From: an uncultured Bacilli bacterium
GTDB taxonomy: Bacteria > Bacillota_I > Bacilli_A > RF39 > UBA660
DNA: 25,533 nucleotides
Direction of reading: 5' to 3'
NCBI GenBank assembly: GCA_910587535.1
Contig: CAJUKM010000020.1
Coordinates: forward strand, 1 to 25,533
In this document: piece after piece, positions 23,899 to 25,533 of the stretch
Position numbering within the stretch: position 1 is the stretch's first letter
Layout: each line of letters begins with the position of its first letter
Notes under the pieces: generated by a model
What the model was told of the DNA's origin: nothing
Database searches by the model: none
What the model saw: the letters and a program-made list of their open reading frames with translations, nothing else
Made by a program: the position numbers and the translations under genes

Positions 23899-25497
23899 AT
23901 GAATGAAAAAAGAAAGAAAATGATAATACTTGCTGTATGTGCGATAACTTTGATGCTCGCGAGCATTTTAGGGACATATGCTTACTTTGTATCTAGTATA
24001 AATAACGACAATCGACAAGAAGCTGAAGTCGATACTGGTACTATGAGACTCAGATTTGCCGACAACGATGAAGGTATAAATGCAAAGTTGATGTTAGGTG
24101 AATCAATAACAAAGAAGTTTACTTTAGAGAATACTGGAACATTAGATGCTACAGTATCTATAGAGTGGTTAGATATGATAAACACATATACCGAAGGAAG
24201 TCTTACTTATACACTGTCTTATTCAGAAACAGAAAATGGAGAATACACTGAAATAGTATCTTCTACAAATGTACCAACATCTAGTACAGAATTTACAAGT
24301 ACGTTAGTACCAGATATAACAATCCCAGTAGGAGTAACTTATTACTATAATTTAGAAGTGACTTTAAATAATCTAAATGATGTAGATCAAACAGAAGATT
24401 TAAATGCGAACTTTTTTACAAAGTTTATAGTAAGTCAACCTTCGACAAATAGGAAATATACTTTAACGATAGATCCAAATGGTGGAACTATTGATGGATC
24501 TAGTGAGATACAGACTTTAAGTATGAACGTAGGAGATACTTACGAACTAGGTACGAACGATACAACTGGATATAGAAAATTTGAAGGATGGAGAGTATCA
24601 GGTTATGATAGCACATTAAATGATACTACAGTAACTATTGGAAGATCTAATGTAAAGATAGAAGCAAAATACGGAAGTTTTAAGATACAAGAAGCGGTCA
24701 AAGCCATAGAGAATGGAGAAACACCAAAGTATGTAAATGCGACTGTACCTAACTTTTCTAATGTCGCAACGACAGATGAAGGAGTCTTTGCAATGGAAGA
24801 CGATTATGGAACTAGTTACTATTACCGCGGAGCTGTAGAGAACAACTACGTAAAATTCGGAGACTTCTATTGGAGAATAATCAGAATAAATGGTGATAGT
24901 TCGGTTAGAATGATTTATGATGGTACGAAACCTCATAAAAACGGAGAACAAGATATGGACAGATTTACTCATAGTTCGATGCAATATAATAAAATTTCTA
25001 ATGATAATAAATATAGCGGCTGGATGTTTGGTGGTCCTCAAGGTAAAGCAAGCACATCTAAAATTCAAGCTCAGACCAACGAAACAGATTCGGATGCGAA
25101 AAGATTAGTAGATGCTTGGTACAAGGAAAACATAGAAGACAAAAATCTGAGCGACAAGGTGTCAGACACACTATTCTGTAACGATAGATCGACGCCAGGA
25201 GCAGCCTCAACTGGATGGACACAAGATACAGGATTAGGATATGGAGTTTATAGAACTGCTTTTGGAGCATTCAATAGACTTAGGGGAGCAACTGGAAACA
25301 CATGGAATACTTCTGTAAACATGAGAAATCCTAAACCTACTATCAACTGTTTGCAAAAAAATGATGCATTTACAGTGAATGATGTAGAAAAGGGTAATGG
25401 AGATTTGACTTATCCAATAGGGCTGATTACAGCAGACGAAACTATAATTGCGGGTGGTGGAATAATGTTAAGTCAAAATACAAACTTGCTAATATAA
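23899..25497 (+). CDS. SipW-signal TasA-like surface protein, array copy 4, 3'-truncated
   Basis: The 532-residue open frame is nearly the twin of copy 3 over the signal, TasA-like domain and repeat, and keeps FCNDRSTPG and CLQKNDAFTV. After LTYPIGLITADETIIAGGG it departs from its siblings and stops, lacking about 70 residues: the variable segment, PVINL and the conserved tail. In the same frame the bases after the TAA read IKYFL then TGA, similar to NYFL in copy 3, so the gene seems to carry premature stops or errors near the window end. It starts 14 bases after the copy-3 stop with a poor ribosome site. It could be a pseudogene or an artefact of low-quality sequence at a contig end. Confidence 0.7.
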   Translation: MNEKRKKMIILAVCAITLMLASILGTYAYFVSSINNDNRQEAEVDTGTMRLRFADNDEGINAKLMLGESITKKFTLENTGTLDATVSIEWLDMINTYTEGSLTYTLSYSETENGEYTEIVSSTNVPTSSTEFTSTLVPDITIPVGVTYYYNLEVTLNNLNDVDQTEDLNANFFTKFIVSQPSTNRKYTLTIDPNGGTIDGSSEIQTLSMNVGDTYELGTNDTTGYRKFEGWRVSGYDSTLNDTTVTIGRSNVKIEAKYGSFKIQEAVKAIENGETPKYVNATVPNFSNVATTDEGVFAMEDDYGTSYYYRGAVENNYVKFGDFYWRIIRINGDSSVRMIYDGTKPHKNGEQDMDRFTHSSMQYNKISNDNKYSGWMFGGPQGKASTSKIQAQTNETDSDAKRLVDAWYKENIEDKNLSDKVSDTLFCNDRSTPGAASTGWTQDTGLGYGVYRTAFGAFNRLRGATGNTWNTSVNMRNPKPTINCLQKNDAFTVNDVEKGNGDLTYPIGLITADETIIAGGGIMLSQNTNLLI

Positions 25498-25533
25498 ATC
25501 AAGTACTTTTTATGAATTTTTATAACTTTTTTC

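Noticed and set aside
24616..25068. Minus-strand open frame of 150 residues
   Set aside because: It lies opposite the conserved scaffold of array copy 4, and similar shadow frames occur opposite the other copies. It has no motif or start signal.

Overview
The window reads as a low-G+C Gram-positive (Bacillota/Mycoplasmatota-like) chromosome segment, probably from an uncultured gut-type Bacilli lineage. Points in favour: A+T-rich coding on both strands, GGAGG/GGTGA-type ribosome sites, many TTG-17-TATAAT promoters, UGA used as a stop, an iscS-thiI pair, a sirA-yneF pair as in Bacillus, murT-gatD, recA and RNase Y, and secreted proteins with SipW/TasA-type signal sequences. The species assignment is inference. 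The window starts inside a tandem repeat and ends inside a degraded paralogue, so both ends may be contig ends.

Layout. (1) 1-2430: a 17-nt tandem repeat lies just before a 761-residue secreted protein with a TasA-like N-terminus, Listeria-Bacteroides-type repeats and a C-terminal Hint (intein-like) domain. (2) 2445-6112: plus-strand housekeeping genes: cysteine desulfurase, ThiI, a SirA-like protein, YneF and a 5'(3')-deoxyribonucleotidase-like HAD protein. (3) 6111-9870, minus strand: adenosine deaminase and purine nucleoside phosphorylase (purine salvage), then GatD and MurT (lipid II amidation). The GatD copy has lost its catalytic Cys and His. (4) 9984-18776: recA and RNase Y, often neighbours in Firmicutes, are here separated by about 6 kb of poorly characterised genes: a transglutaminase-like protein, two overlapping paralogues with sigma-region-4-like segments, a YebC/YeeN-family protein, a gene broken by an in-frame TAA, and a HipA-like kinase fused to an unknown domain. 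(5) 18917-25497: a close-packed array of four TasA-like secreted proteins sharing one scaffold but with hypervariable segments near the C-terminus. The fourth is cut short.

The most interesting part is the surface-protein system at both ends. It has SipW-type signals, a TasA/camelysin-like stalk domain, modular repeats, and a C-terminal domain resembling the C-type-lectin/formylglycine-enzyme fold used by targets of diversity-generating retroelements. In two copies the variable segment is strongly depleted in adenine compared with flanking sequence (about 18-20% against 36%), as adenine-directed mutagenesis would leave. No reverse transcriptase or template repeat is visible here, so that mechanism is a hypothesis. 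Other points worth checking are the catalytically stripped GatD, a PNP with Asn at the usual catalytic Asp position next to adenosine deaminase, and the repeat array that could pair with the ribosome-binding site of the first gene.
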